From contig JBBRPS010000679.1 of the NCBI GenBank assembly GCA_038227745.1, positions 1-5,649 on the forward strand: a DNA stretch of 5,649 nucleotides, read 5' to 3'. Position 1 is the first letter of the stretch, and each line of letters begins with the position of its first letter. The position numbers and the translations under genes are program-made. This stretch comes from DASPXY01 sp038227745. Lineage in GTDB: Bacteria; Planctomycetota; Planctomycetia; Gemmatales; Gemmataceae. The notes beneath the pieces are model-generated. The model was not told where the DNA came from. It did no database searches and saw only the letters and a program-made list of their open reading frames with translations. Below are positions 1 through 5,521 of the stretch, one piece after another.

Positions 1-300
1 CTGGCTGCGGCCCTGTGCGGGGCGGTGCTGGACTGGGTGAACACGGTGTTCGTGGAGAGGTCCAACGGGACGGACCGGCTGCGGAACAGCCGGAAGGTGC
101 GCCAGACCTACCGCTTCAGAAAGGACGGGGGGGTGCATCCGGCGATGAGCTACTTCACGCTCAACAGCAGCAACTGCTGCGGTACCGTGCGGATGCTGCG
201 GGTGGAGGTGGCCCCGCGGCGGTATCGGCAACGGACAAAAGCGCTGGCGGCGGGGCTGGCAGACCATGTCTGGTCCTTGGAGGAATGGTTGCTGTTTCCA
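1..300 (+). pseudogene. IS1-family-like transposase, C-terminal fragment
   Basis: Frame 1 is open from the window edge and carries what looks like the C-terminal catalytic part of a DDE transposase. At codons 14-27 it reads NTVFVERSNGTDRL, where the Glu (bases 55-57) fits the catalytic E of the IS1-type DDE triad. It is followed by a basic stretch, RKVRQTYRF (about bases 88-117), comparable to the conserved RKT..FS region of IS1 transposases, and by LADHVWSLEEWL near the end. The transposase-like sequence stops at about base 300. The frame has no stop there and runs on to a TGA at 550-552 through sequence that does not look like protein, overlapping the next gene. This loss of a natural end suggests a decayed or truncated copy. 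The 5' part lies outside the window, so whether the element is complete upstream cannot be judged. The family call rests on recalled motifs, not on a search. Confidence 0.65.
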
Positions 301-470
301 AGCGATAGGCTCCATAAACTACCGCCTTTGTCGTCGAGATGGCTCGACAACATTAGGGGGACACCACCGGCGACATCCGCGTATCCGGCGAGAGTGCGTG
401 AACTGGCCCGGCCGAAGTGGCCGCGGCTCGGTGCAACCTCGGTCCGCAGCGGATTCTCCCCGGAGGAGCG
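301..470 (+). other. non-coding gap between transposase remnant and operon
   Basis: No convincing gene is seen here. A small hairpin (GTCGAG, loop ATGG, CTCGAC) lies at 333-348. The operon promoter, if it is not farther upstream, would have to lie in this gap or inside the transposase tail. I see no clear -35/-10 pair, so I do not call one. Confidence 0.4.
462..466 (+). promoter_or_regulatory. Shine-Dalgarno of the DUF58 gene
   Basis: GGAGG lies four bases before the ATG at 471. It decides the start against an upstream in-frame GTG at 417, which would add 18 residues that do not resemble the family N-terminus. Confidence 0.7.
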
Positions 471-1331
471 ATGGAAGGTTACCTCGACACGGTTGACCAC
501 CTCGACGCGCGACAGTTCGTCCTCGCCGTCAAGCGCCTCGCCGACAGCCTGAGCTACGGCAGCGACCACTCGCCGTTCCTCGGCTCCGGCATCGAGTACG
601 CCCAGTCGCGCCCCTACCAGTGGGGCGACCCGGTGCGCAGCATCGACTGGCGCGTCACCGCCCGCACCGGCAAGCCGTACGTCAAGGAGTACGAGGCCCC
701 CAAGCGCCTGCCCTGCTACCTCCTCCTCGACACCTCCGCGTCGATGGCCGTCACGTCGGCGCCGCGCAGCAAGTACGCCGTCGCGGTCCACCTTGCCGGC
801 GGCCTGGCCTTCGCCTGCCTCGACCGCGTCAGCCCGGTCGGCGTCCTCGGCGTCGGCGGCCGCGAGCTGCGCATCGAGCCGAGCCTCTCCTCCGACCGCG
901 TCCTGCAGTGGCTGCACGAGCTGCGCCGCTTCCGCTATGACGAGCCGACCGCCATCGCCCGCCGCATCGCCGACCTCGCCCCGTGCCTCACCAGCCGCGC
1001 CCTCGTCCTCGTGCTCAGCGACCTGCACGACCCCGGCGCCATCCCGGCCCTCAAGCTGCTGGCGGTCAAGCACGACTGCGCCGTCTTCCAGATCCGCGAC
1101 CCCGCGGAGCGCGGCGTGCGCGGCGGCGGCCTGCTAAGGGCGCGCGAGGCCGAGACGGGGCGCGACTTCGTCACTCGCGCCCGCCGCCCCTGGGTGGAGC
1201 CCGAAACCGTGGCGCGCGCGCTGCGCCGCTCGGGCATCGACCACCTGTTGATCGACACCGACGAGCCGTTCAGCGCCCGCGTCCGGCACTTCTGCAAGTC
1301 GCGCAACCTCCTCGGCCGCGGGGCGAGATGA
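471..1331 (+). CDS. DUF58 domain protein (VWA-like, MoxR-associated)
   Basis: A 286-residue protein of the DUF58 family, soluble or peripheral with no evident membrane span. The family hallmark is plain: a GSGIEYAQSRPYQWGDPVR stretch (residues 38-56), then IDWRVTARTGKPYVKEYE (58-75), leading into a VWA-like fold. The first MIDAS segment is LLLDTSASM, with D87, S89 and S91 fitting DxSxS. A second acidic loop, VLSDLHD, sits around residue 185. The length is normal for the family. DUF58 proteins are usually encoded beside a MoxR AAA+ ATPase and VWA membrane proteins, in operons linked to stress tolerance or to maturation of other complexes; the molecular activity is poorly defined. Here the downstream partners are present but no moxR is in view upstream. 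The stop TGA (1329-1331) overlaps the ATG of the next gene at 1328. Family assignment is strong; the cellular role is inferred. Confidence 0.93.
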   Translation: MEGYLDTVDHLDARQFVLAVKRLADSLSYGSDHSPFLGSGIEYAQSRPYQWGDPVRSIDWRVTARTGKPYVKEYEAPKRLPCYLLLDTSASMAVTSAPRSKYAVAVHLAGGLAFACLDRVSPVGVLGVGGRELRIEPSLSSDRVLQWLHELRRFRYDEPTAIARRIADLAPCLTSRALVLVLSDLHDPGAIPALKLLAVKHDCAVFQIRDPAERGVRGGGLLRAREAETGRDFVTRARRPWVEPETVARALRRSGIDHLLIDTDEPFSARVRHFCKSRNLLGRGAR

Positions 1332-2344
1332 AACCACGAAACACACGAAAGACACGAAAAAAAAGACAGAGAGAGAAACGCCGGTTGACGAACCAGGAAC
1401 CCAGGCAACGCCGGACCACCGCGATGCACTCCCAACACCGCTTCCTCTGTGTCTTTTTTTCGTGTCTTTCGTGTGTTTCGTGGTTTCTCCTCTTCGGCGG
1501 CGGCCTGCGTGCCGAGGACAGGCGAACCTCGACCGTCGGGATGCCGGCGCGGATCGAACAGCTTGTCCTGCCGGGCAGCGAACTGGAAGTCACGCCGCTG
1601 ACCGACCGGCGGGCGCCGCTGGTACTCCGCATCGTCGGCGTTGCGCCCCACGGCAATGCGCTTCGCTATGATTTCGAGTATTACGGCCTGGAAAAGGGCA
1701 AGTTCGACCTGAAGAATTACCTGCGCCGCAAGGACCGCTCCTCGTCCGCCGACCTGCCCCCGCTCCCGGTCACCATCGAAAGCGTCTTGCCGCCGGGACA
1801 GGTGCGGCCCCACGACCTGGAGCCGCAGGAGACGCCGCGGCCCGGCGGCTACTGGCTGCTCCTGACAGCGGGTGCGGTTCTCTGGGTGGGCGTGCTGCTG
1901 GCCATTTTGCTCGCTCGACGGCGCAGGGTACAGGCCGCGCTGCCGATGGCCCGCCCCCTCACCCTGGCCGATCACCTGCGCCCGCTCGTCGAAGGGGCGA
2001 TGGCGGGGAAGCTGCCGCCGGAGCGCCTCGCCGAGCTGGAGCGGGGGCTGATCGCCTACTGGAGCCGGCGGCTCGGCGTCGCGAACCGCAAGCCCGTCGA
2101 GGCGCTCGCGGAGTTGCGCCGCCACCCCGAGGCCGGACCGCTGCTCGCTCAACTGGAAATATGGCTGCACCGGCCGCGCCCCGCGGCTACAATCGACATC
2201 GCCGCTCTGCTCGAACCGTACCGGACTGTCCCGGCCGACGGCCTTGAAACGGGGGGACCGACGCAAGGGAGCCACGATGGCCTACACGGACTTCACGCTG
2301 GAACTGGCCGAGGCCCGGTTGGGGGTGCGGGCGCGGCCCGGTGA
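1328..2344 (+). CDS. single-span membrane protein in the BatD/DUF4381-like slot
   Basis: The ATG at 1328 overlaps the DUF58 stop and gives 338 residues. An in-frame ATG at 1424 gives 306 and starts next to a signal-peptide-like segment, HRFLCVFFSCLSCVSWFLLF, ending near a possible LRA-ED cleavage site (residues 37-63 from the first ATG); neither start has a good ribosome site. Then come an extracytoplasmic beta-rich-looking domain (about 70-165), a membrane span (about 174-197), a basic RRRR stop-transfer and a helical cytoplasmic domain (about 210-300). This topology and the position between DUF58 and batA match the BatD-like or DUF4381-like partner of Bat operons; I do not recognise the family by sequence. 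Both ends are odd. The N-terminus up to about residue 53 is encoded by a long inverted repeat and its spacer. The last 35 or so residues read through the start of the next gene in another frame and look like non-native Gly-rich tail. A role as membrane partner of the VWA proteins is inference. Confidence 0.72.
   Translation: MKPRNTRKTRKKRQREKRRLTNQEPRQRRTTAMHSQHRFLCVFFSCLSCVSWFLLFGGGLRAEDRRTSTVGMPARIEQLVLPGSELEVTPLTDRRAPLVLRIVGVAPHGNALRYDFEYYGLEKGKFDLKNYLRRKDRSSSADLPPLPVTIESVLPPGQVRPHDLEPQETPRPGGYWLLLTAGAVLWVGVLLAILLARRRRVQAALPMARPLTLADHLRPLVEGAMAGKLPPERLAELERGLIAYWSRRLGVANRKPVEALAELRRHPEAGPLLAQLEIWLHRPRPAATIDIAALLEPYRTVPADGLETGGPTQGSHDGLHGLHAGTGRGPVGGAGAAR
1330..1487 (+). repeat. long inverted repeat (MITE-like), arms 1330-1370 and 1445-1487
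   Basis: The left arm begins GAAACCACGAAACACACGAA and the right arm is its reverse complement, ending at 1487. The outer 34 bases pair perfectly; then the left arm has eight A against seven T on the right, and pairing continues loosely through GACA/TGTC. About 74 bases separate the arms. I recognise this unit as a dispersed inverted repeat common in planctomycete genomes, often mistranslated as NHETHERHEK-like peptides. It begins at the DUF58 stop codon and lies inside the reading frame of the following gene. Its arms are A-rich and T-rich, in sharp contrast to the surrounding G+C-rich DNA, which points to insertion. In RNA it would form a long stem between the first and second genes of the operon. 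Confidence 0.9.
2141..2204 (+). repeat. direct repeat copy 1 (3' part of the BatD-slot gene)
   Basis: This copy matches 2903-2966 at 57 of 64 positions without gaps; the last 38 bases match at 36 of 38. It encodes LLAQLEIWLHRPRPAATIDI in the BatD-slot protein. Weaker similarity resumes at 2237 (GACGGCCTTGA against GAAGGTCTTGA at 2975) after a 24-base gap in copy 2, which preserves the reading frame. Confidence 0.9.
2265..2271 (+). promoter_or_regulatory. Shine-Dalgarno of the PD-(D/E)XK-like gene
   Basis: AAGGGAG lies five bases before the ATG at 2277 and favours that start over an in-frame TTG at 2244. It lies inside the 3' end of the upstream gene. Confidence 0.7.
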
Positions 2345-2882
2345 CCTGTTCCCCGGCCTGCCCCCGCTCCCCGTGCCCGACTGGCTGCGCGACTTCCTGG
2401 CCCGGGGAATGCAACTCGCCCTGATCAGCGAGAAAGCGCGGAGCGAATTCATCGTCAGCCCCATCCTGCTGGCCTGCCGCGAGTTGACCGGCGGAGCGCT
2501 GGCGATCTTCTCCGGTCAGCGGTTGGACGTGGACGCGGCACGCGGGCTGCAGGGCGAGTGCGACTTCATCCTGGCCCTGACCGACCCGGTGCCCCGGCTG
2601 CGAGCCCCGATCGTCACCGTGGTCGAGGCCAAGAAGAACGACATCGAGGCGGCCCTTGGTCAGTGCGTGGCTCAGATGGTCGCCGCCCGTGACTACAACG
2701 AGCGGGAGGGGGCGGGGTTGCCGGTCCTGTACGGCTGCGTGACGACGGGGGAAGCCTGGCAGTTCCTGCGGCTGACAGATGCGGAGGTGACGTTCGATCG
2801 CGGCCGGCTTTACATCGACAACGTGGGCGCGATCCTGAGCGTGTTCACCGCGATCACGGCCCGGAGTCGGGGGGGGCCCTGA
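2277..2882 (+). CDS. PD-(D/E)XK nuclease-like conserved protein
   Basis: A 201-residue soluble protein with no signal peptide or membrane span. Its centre has the layout of a PD-(D/E)XK fold: a helix with ISEKARSEFIVSPIL (residues 50-64, with acidic E52 and E57), a strand with GECDFILA (D96 as candidate metal ligand), VVEAKKNDIE (E117-x-K119, the ExK motif), then QCVAQM (129-134) as the following helix. Near the C-terminus are LYGCVTTGEAWQFL (151-164) and a YIDNVG segment. I recognise this pattern from a widespread family of hypothetical proteins in cyanobacteria and planctomycetes; no function is established to my knowledge. It begins inside the 3' end of the BatD-slot gene in another frame. 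It is flanked by two copies of that gene's 3' end, so it looks like an insertion into a Bat operon rather than a core member. Nuclease activity is inferred from the motif only; a non-catalytic role is possible. Confidence 0.75.
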   Translation: MAYTDFTLELAEARLGVRARPGDLFPGLPPLPVPDWLRDFLARGMQLALISEKARSEFIVSPILLACRELTGGALAIFSGQRLDVDAARGLQGECDFILALTDPVPRLRAPIVTVVEAKKNDIEAALGQCVAQMVAARDYNEREGAGLPVLYGCVTTGEAWQFLRLTDAEVTFDRGRLYIDNVGAILSVFTAITARSRGGP

Positions 2883-3007
2883 TGGCACCCTGCGGGGGAC
2901 GACTGCTCGCGCAACGGGAAATCCGGCGGCACTGGCCGCGCCCCGCGGCTACAATCGAGATCGCCGTCTCCGCCGAAGGTCTTGACGTGAGGGCCGCTGT
3001 GCCATGA
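2882..3007 (+). pseudogene. 41-codon relic ORF, duplicated C-terminus of the BatD-slot protein
   Basis: The ATG at 2882 overlaps the stop of the nuclease-like gene (TGATG) and the TGA at 3005-3007 overlaps the batA start (ATGA). From residue 8 the product, LLAQREIRRHWPRPAATIEI and onward, is collinear with the C-terminus of the BatD-slot protein. It then ends AVSAEGLDVRAAVP after an 8-codon deletion relative to that protein. The frame has been kept through all substitutions and the deletion. The likeliest reading is the original 3' end of the BatD-slot gene, cut off when the nuclease-like gene came in. It may still be translated and keep batA translationally coupled; whether the peptide does anything is unknown. 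Confidence 0.55.
2903..2966 (+). repeat. direct repeat copy 2, upstream of batA
   Basis: This is the partner of 2141-2204, at a constant offset of 762 bases, a multiple of three. Identity is 57 of 64, with most differences in the middle (2923-2928). The two copies bracket the nuclease-like gene. The copy is too long and too diverged to be a transposon target-site duplication. Confidence 0.9.
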
Positions 3008-3918
3008 GTTTCCTCCACCCGCTCGTCCTGGCGTTGCTCGCCGCGCCGCTGGCCGTGCTCGCCTGGGTCTGGTGGCGCCCGGGCCAGCAGGTCGTGCTGC
3101 CCCTCGACCACGGCCGGCCCGGGCGCGGCTGGGGCTGGCGCATCGCGCTCAACGTGTCCGACTCCGTCCCGGCGCTGCTGCTGGCCATCGCGGTCATCCT
3201 CCTGGCCGGCCCGCAGCGCTTCGGCGAACCGCAGTCCAAGCGCAAGCTCACCAACATCCAGCTCTGCCTCGACATCTCCGGCAGCATGACGGCCCCGTTC
3301 GGCGACGGCAGCCGCTACGACGCCGCCGCCAAGGCCGTGGACGAGTTCCTCAACTATCGCAAGGGCGACGCGGTCGGCCTGACCTTTTTCGGCAACAACT
3401 TCCTCCACTGGTGCCCGCTCACCTCCGACACCTCCGCCGTCCGCTGCGCCCCGCCGTTCATGCGCCCCGAGAGCGTGCCGCCCTGGTACGGCGGCACCGA
3501 GATCGCCCGGGCCCTGCGCGCCTGCAAATCGGTCCTCCTCGAACGTCAGGAAGGCGACCGCATGATCGTCCTGGTTACGGACGGCGACAGCTTCGACCTG
3601 GGGGGCGGCAACGCGGAGACCATCGCGAAGGAACTGAAGGAGCAGAACATCACGGTGTTCGCGATCATCATCGCCATGAGCCAGATCCAGGATGAGATCA
3701 TCACGATCGCACACACCACCGGCGGCGAGGCGTTCGAGGCCGGGGACCCGGAGGCGCTGCGGGCCATCTTCCGCCGCATCGACCGGATGAAGCAGGCGCC
3801 GCTGGAGAAGAGGATCGCCGACAGCCTGGATTTCTTCCGGCCCTTCTGCGTCGTGGGGCTGGCTCTGCTCGGGTTGGCCACGCTGACCTCGCTGGGACTG
3901 CGGTACACGCCATGGTAG
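3004..3918 (+). CDS. batA: BatA-type VWA membrane protein
   Basis: A 304-residue protein with the standard BatA plan. It has an N-terminal hydrophobic segment (residues 4-24), a short basic loop, a second span (about 54-70), a VWA domain (about 84-262) and a C-terminal span (about 280-298). The VWA domain has a complete MIDAS: LDISGSM (D90, S92, S94), GGTEIARAL (T165) and VTDGDS (D193), so divalent metal binding is expected. Length and topology fit the family (Bacteroides aerotolerance A homologues), thought to place the VWA domain near the membrane to bind partners of the MoxR/Bat system. A GAGGG at 2989-2993 is a plausible ribosome site 10 bases before the ATG, and the start overlaps the stop of the upstream relic ORF. 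Its stop lies seven bases inside batB. The family call is firm; the process served in this organism is unknown. Confidence 0.9.
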   Translation: MSFLHPLVLALLAAPLAVLAWVWWRPGQQVVLPLDHGRPGRGWGWRIALNVSDSVPALLLAIAVILLAGPQRFGEPQSKRKLTNIQLCLDISGSMTAPFGDGSRYDAAAKAVDEFLNYRKGDAVGLTFFGNNFLHWCPLTSDTSAVRCAPPFMRPESVPPWYGGTEIARALRACKSVLLERQEGDRMIVLVTDGDSFDLGGGNAETIAKELKEQNITVFAIIIAMSQIQDEIITIAHTTGGEAFEAGDPEALRAIFRRIDRMKQAPLEKRIADSLDFFRPFCVVGLALLGLATLTSLGLRYTPW

Positions 3919-4913
3919 CGGAACTGGTGACACTGGCGGTCGTCATCCTCACCGCGGCGGCGGAGGCCCTCCACGCGCGCCGGGTGCGGCGCCTCGCTGC
4001 CCTGGCCTTCGGCCCGTCGAAGCGGCCCGCCCTGTGGGCGCGCCTGGCGCCCGGGCTGCGCGTGGTAGCGGCGGGGGCGCTGGTATGGGGCCTGGCGACG
4101 CTGTTCCTGCTGGAGCCAAGGGTTCACAAGATCGGCGTCATCTCCGAGAGCGAATACCGCGATCTGCTGCTGGTGCTGGACGTCTCGCCGAGCATGCGGC
4201 TCGCGGACGCCGGGCCGAAGGGCAAGCAGACGCGGCGCCAGCGGGCGTCGGACGTGCTCAAGTCGTTCTTCGAGCGCGTGCCGATGGAGCGCTACCGGAC
4301 GACGGTCGTGGCGGTCTACAACGGGTCCAAGCCGGTGGTCGAGCGCACGACCGACCCGGAGGTGGTGCGGAACATCCTCGAAGACCTGCCGATGGAGTAC
4401 GCCTTCAAGGCGGGGCCGACGGACCTGTTCTCCGGGCTGACGGAGGCGGCGCGGATCGCCCGGCCGTGGCGGCCGCGCAGCACCACGCTGGTGATCGTCA
4501 GCGACGGCGACACGGTGCCGCCGACGGGGATGCCGAAGCTGCCGGCGTCGGTCGCCCATGTCCTCGTGGTCGGCATAGGCGACCCGCAGAAGGGCCAGTT
4601 CATCGATGGCCACCTGTCGCGGCAGGATGCGTCGTCGCTGCGGCAACTGGCGGTGCGGCTCGGGGGCAACTACCACAACGGCAATGAGAAGCACCTGCCC
4701 ACGGATCTGCTGCGGCGGGTGACCCTCGCCGAGGCGCAGAGCATGGTGGAGCGACTGACGCGGCGCGAGTACGCGCTGATCGCGTGCGCCGTGGGGGCGA
4801 CGCTCCTGTCGCTGCTGCCGCTGCTGCTGCACCTGGCCGGAACCGCGTGGAGGCCAGGCGTACGGACACAGACACTGGAAAGAGTTGGTGTGCGGCGGAG
4901 TGGGGGAAGGTGA
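3912..4913 (+). CDS. batB: BatB-type VWA membrane protein
   Basis: A 333-residue protein with an N-terminal hydrophobic segment (3-20), a basic loop, a second span (about 50-67), a VWA domain (about 84-268) and a C-terminal span (about 287-309) followed by a short basic tail. The MIDAS is complete: VLDVSPSM (D90, S92, S94, with Pro in the third x position), GPTDLFSGL (T170) and VSDGD (D198). It is the second membrane VWA protein of the operon, as in batA-batB pairs elsewhere. The two are diverged in sequence but parallel in topology and MIDAS position (D90 in both), which suggests an old duplication. It overlaps batA by seven bases and has no clear ribosome site, so it probably depends on translational coupling. 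A basic insert, GPKGKQTRRQRAS (101-113), follows the MIDAS loop. Confidence 0.88.
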   Translation: MVAELVTLAVVILTAAAEALHARRVRRLAALAFGPSKRPALWARLAPGLRVVAAGALVWGLATLFLLEPRVHKIGVISESEYRDLLLVLDVSPSMRLADAGPKGKQTRRQRASDVLKSFFERVPMERYRTTVVAVYNGSKPVVERTTDPEVVRNILEDLPMEYAFKAGPTDLFSGLTEAARIARPWRPRSTTLVIVSDGDTVPPTGMPKLPASVAHVLVVGIGDPQKGQFIDGHLSRQDASSLRQLAVRLGGNYHNGNEKHLPTDLLRRVTLAEAQSMVERLTRREYALIACAVGATLLSLLPLLLHLAGTAWRPGVRTQTLERVGVRRSGGR

Positions 4914-4932
4914 TCGCGGCGAACCGAACCTG

Positions 4933-4941
4933 AAGGGGAGG
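4933..4941 (+). promoter_or_regulatory. strong Shine-Dalgarno of the TPR-like gene
   Basis: AAGGGGAGG lies seven bases before the ATG at 4949. It is the strongest ribosome site in the window and fixes this start, after a 35-base gap that separates the gene from batB. Confidence 0.75.
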
Positions 4942-4948
4942 ACGTCCC

Positions 4949-5521
4949 ATGCGAATCTTGTTAGTGGCCGGCTGGCTGCTGGTGCCGGTCGGCGTCGGCA
5001 TCTGGCACTTCGGGCCGGGACAGGAGCGCGTCCAGCTCGATCGGATCTCGCATCTCCTGCGCCAGGCCGACCGTCATGCGGCCGCCGCCGAGTGGGCCGA
5101 GGCGGTCGAGCAGTACGACGAGGCCCTGGGTTTGCTCCCGGCGGCGCGCGTCGAGGAGGGGCGACGGGTGCGGCTGGAGAAGGCCAAGGCACAGATGCAC
5201 GCGCGCCGTCTCCCGGAGGCGCACGGCGACCTGAAGACGCTGTGCGAGGAGCTGCAGACCGATCCGAAGGGCGACGCGAAACTTCTGACCGAGACGCGGT
5301 CGGCGCTGGCGCAATCGCAGTATTACATGACCTGGCTGATGCGCCTGGAGGGGCTGCCGGAAGAAGTGTGGGGGCCGGAGATCGAGGGCGCGCGGCAGAC
5401 GTACCGGCTGCTGGCGGAACAGTCCGCGGCGAAGAAGGACCGGGAGGATCTCGAGTCGGCGGTGCGGCTGGCGCGCATGGACCTGAGTGAGCTGCAGGGC
5501 CTGCCGCTGCCGAGCCAGTGA
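4949..5521 (+). CDS. membrane-anchored TPR-like protein in the BatC slot
   Basis: The first UGA gives 190 residues. The N-terminus MRILLVAGWLLVPVGVGIW (1-19) is an uncleaved anchor or signal segment. Residues 33-64 form a recognisable TPR unit, ending EWAEAVEQYDEALGLLP, with a second helical pair at about 71-103 and more helix to 185. The protein is helical and charged, with no catalytic motif. In Bat operons a TPR protein (BatC, or a fused BatB-C) follows batB, so a scaffold role in the same envelope complex is the natural inference. The end is unusual: after the C-terminal LQGLPLPSQ comes a UGA at 5519-5521, then the same frame stays open for 40 codons rich in Cys, Gly, Lys and Pro, to a second UGA at 5642-5644. 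The gene may therefore be a truncated allele or a candidate selenoprotein. The call as TPR-like is fairly sure; the family is not identified. Confidence 0.78.
   Translation: MRILLVAGWLLVPVGVGIWHFGPGQERVQLDRISHLLRQADRHAAAAEWAEAVEQYDEALGLLPAARVEEGRRVRLEKAKAQMHARRLPEAHGDLKTLCEELQTDPKGDAKLLTETRSALAQSQYYMTWLMRLEGLPEEVWGPEIEGARQTYRLLAEQSAAKKDREDLESAVRLARMDLSELQGLPLPSQ

Noticed and set aside
150..1073. Long minus-strand open frame opposite the DUF58 gene
   Set aside because: Low-complexity Ala/Gly/Arg/Val-rich translation with no motif, fully opposite a strongly supported gene; an expected by-product of G+C-rich codon use.
1330..1487. Inverted repeat as a rho-independent terminator or CRISPR unit
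   Set aside because: The T run lies inside the right arm rather than after the stem, the operon continues, and there is only one pair of arms with no spaced repeats.
935..2275. Minus-strand open frame of about 446 codons
   Set aside because: It spans the end of DUF58, the inverted repeat and the BatD-slot gene, and its only recognisable peptide (RNTRKTRKK) is the repeat itself.
2141..2966. Direct repeats as transposon target-site duplications or att sites
   Set aside because: They are too long and too diverged (57/64), no transposase or integrase lies between them, and they are coding homologues of one gene's 3' end.
2854..3933. Minus-strand open frame opposite batA
   Set aside because: Composition is an antisense shadow; the + strand encodes a VWA domain with a full MIDAS.
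3546..5192. Minus-strand open frame of about 548 codons opposite batB
   Set aside because: Pro/Arg/His-rich antisense translation with no domain and no ribosome site; opposite well-supported genes.
4885..5490. Plus-strand frame overlapping the TPR-like gene
   Set aside because: Gly/Arg/Ala-rich shadow without motifs; the frame at 4949 has the strong ribosome site, membrane anchor and TPR pattern.
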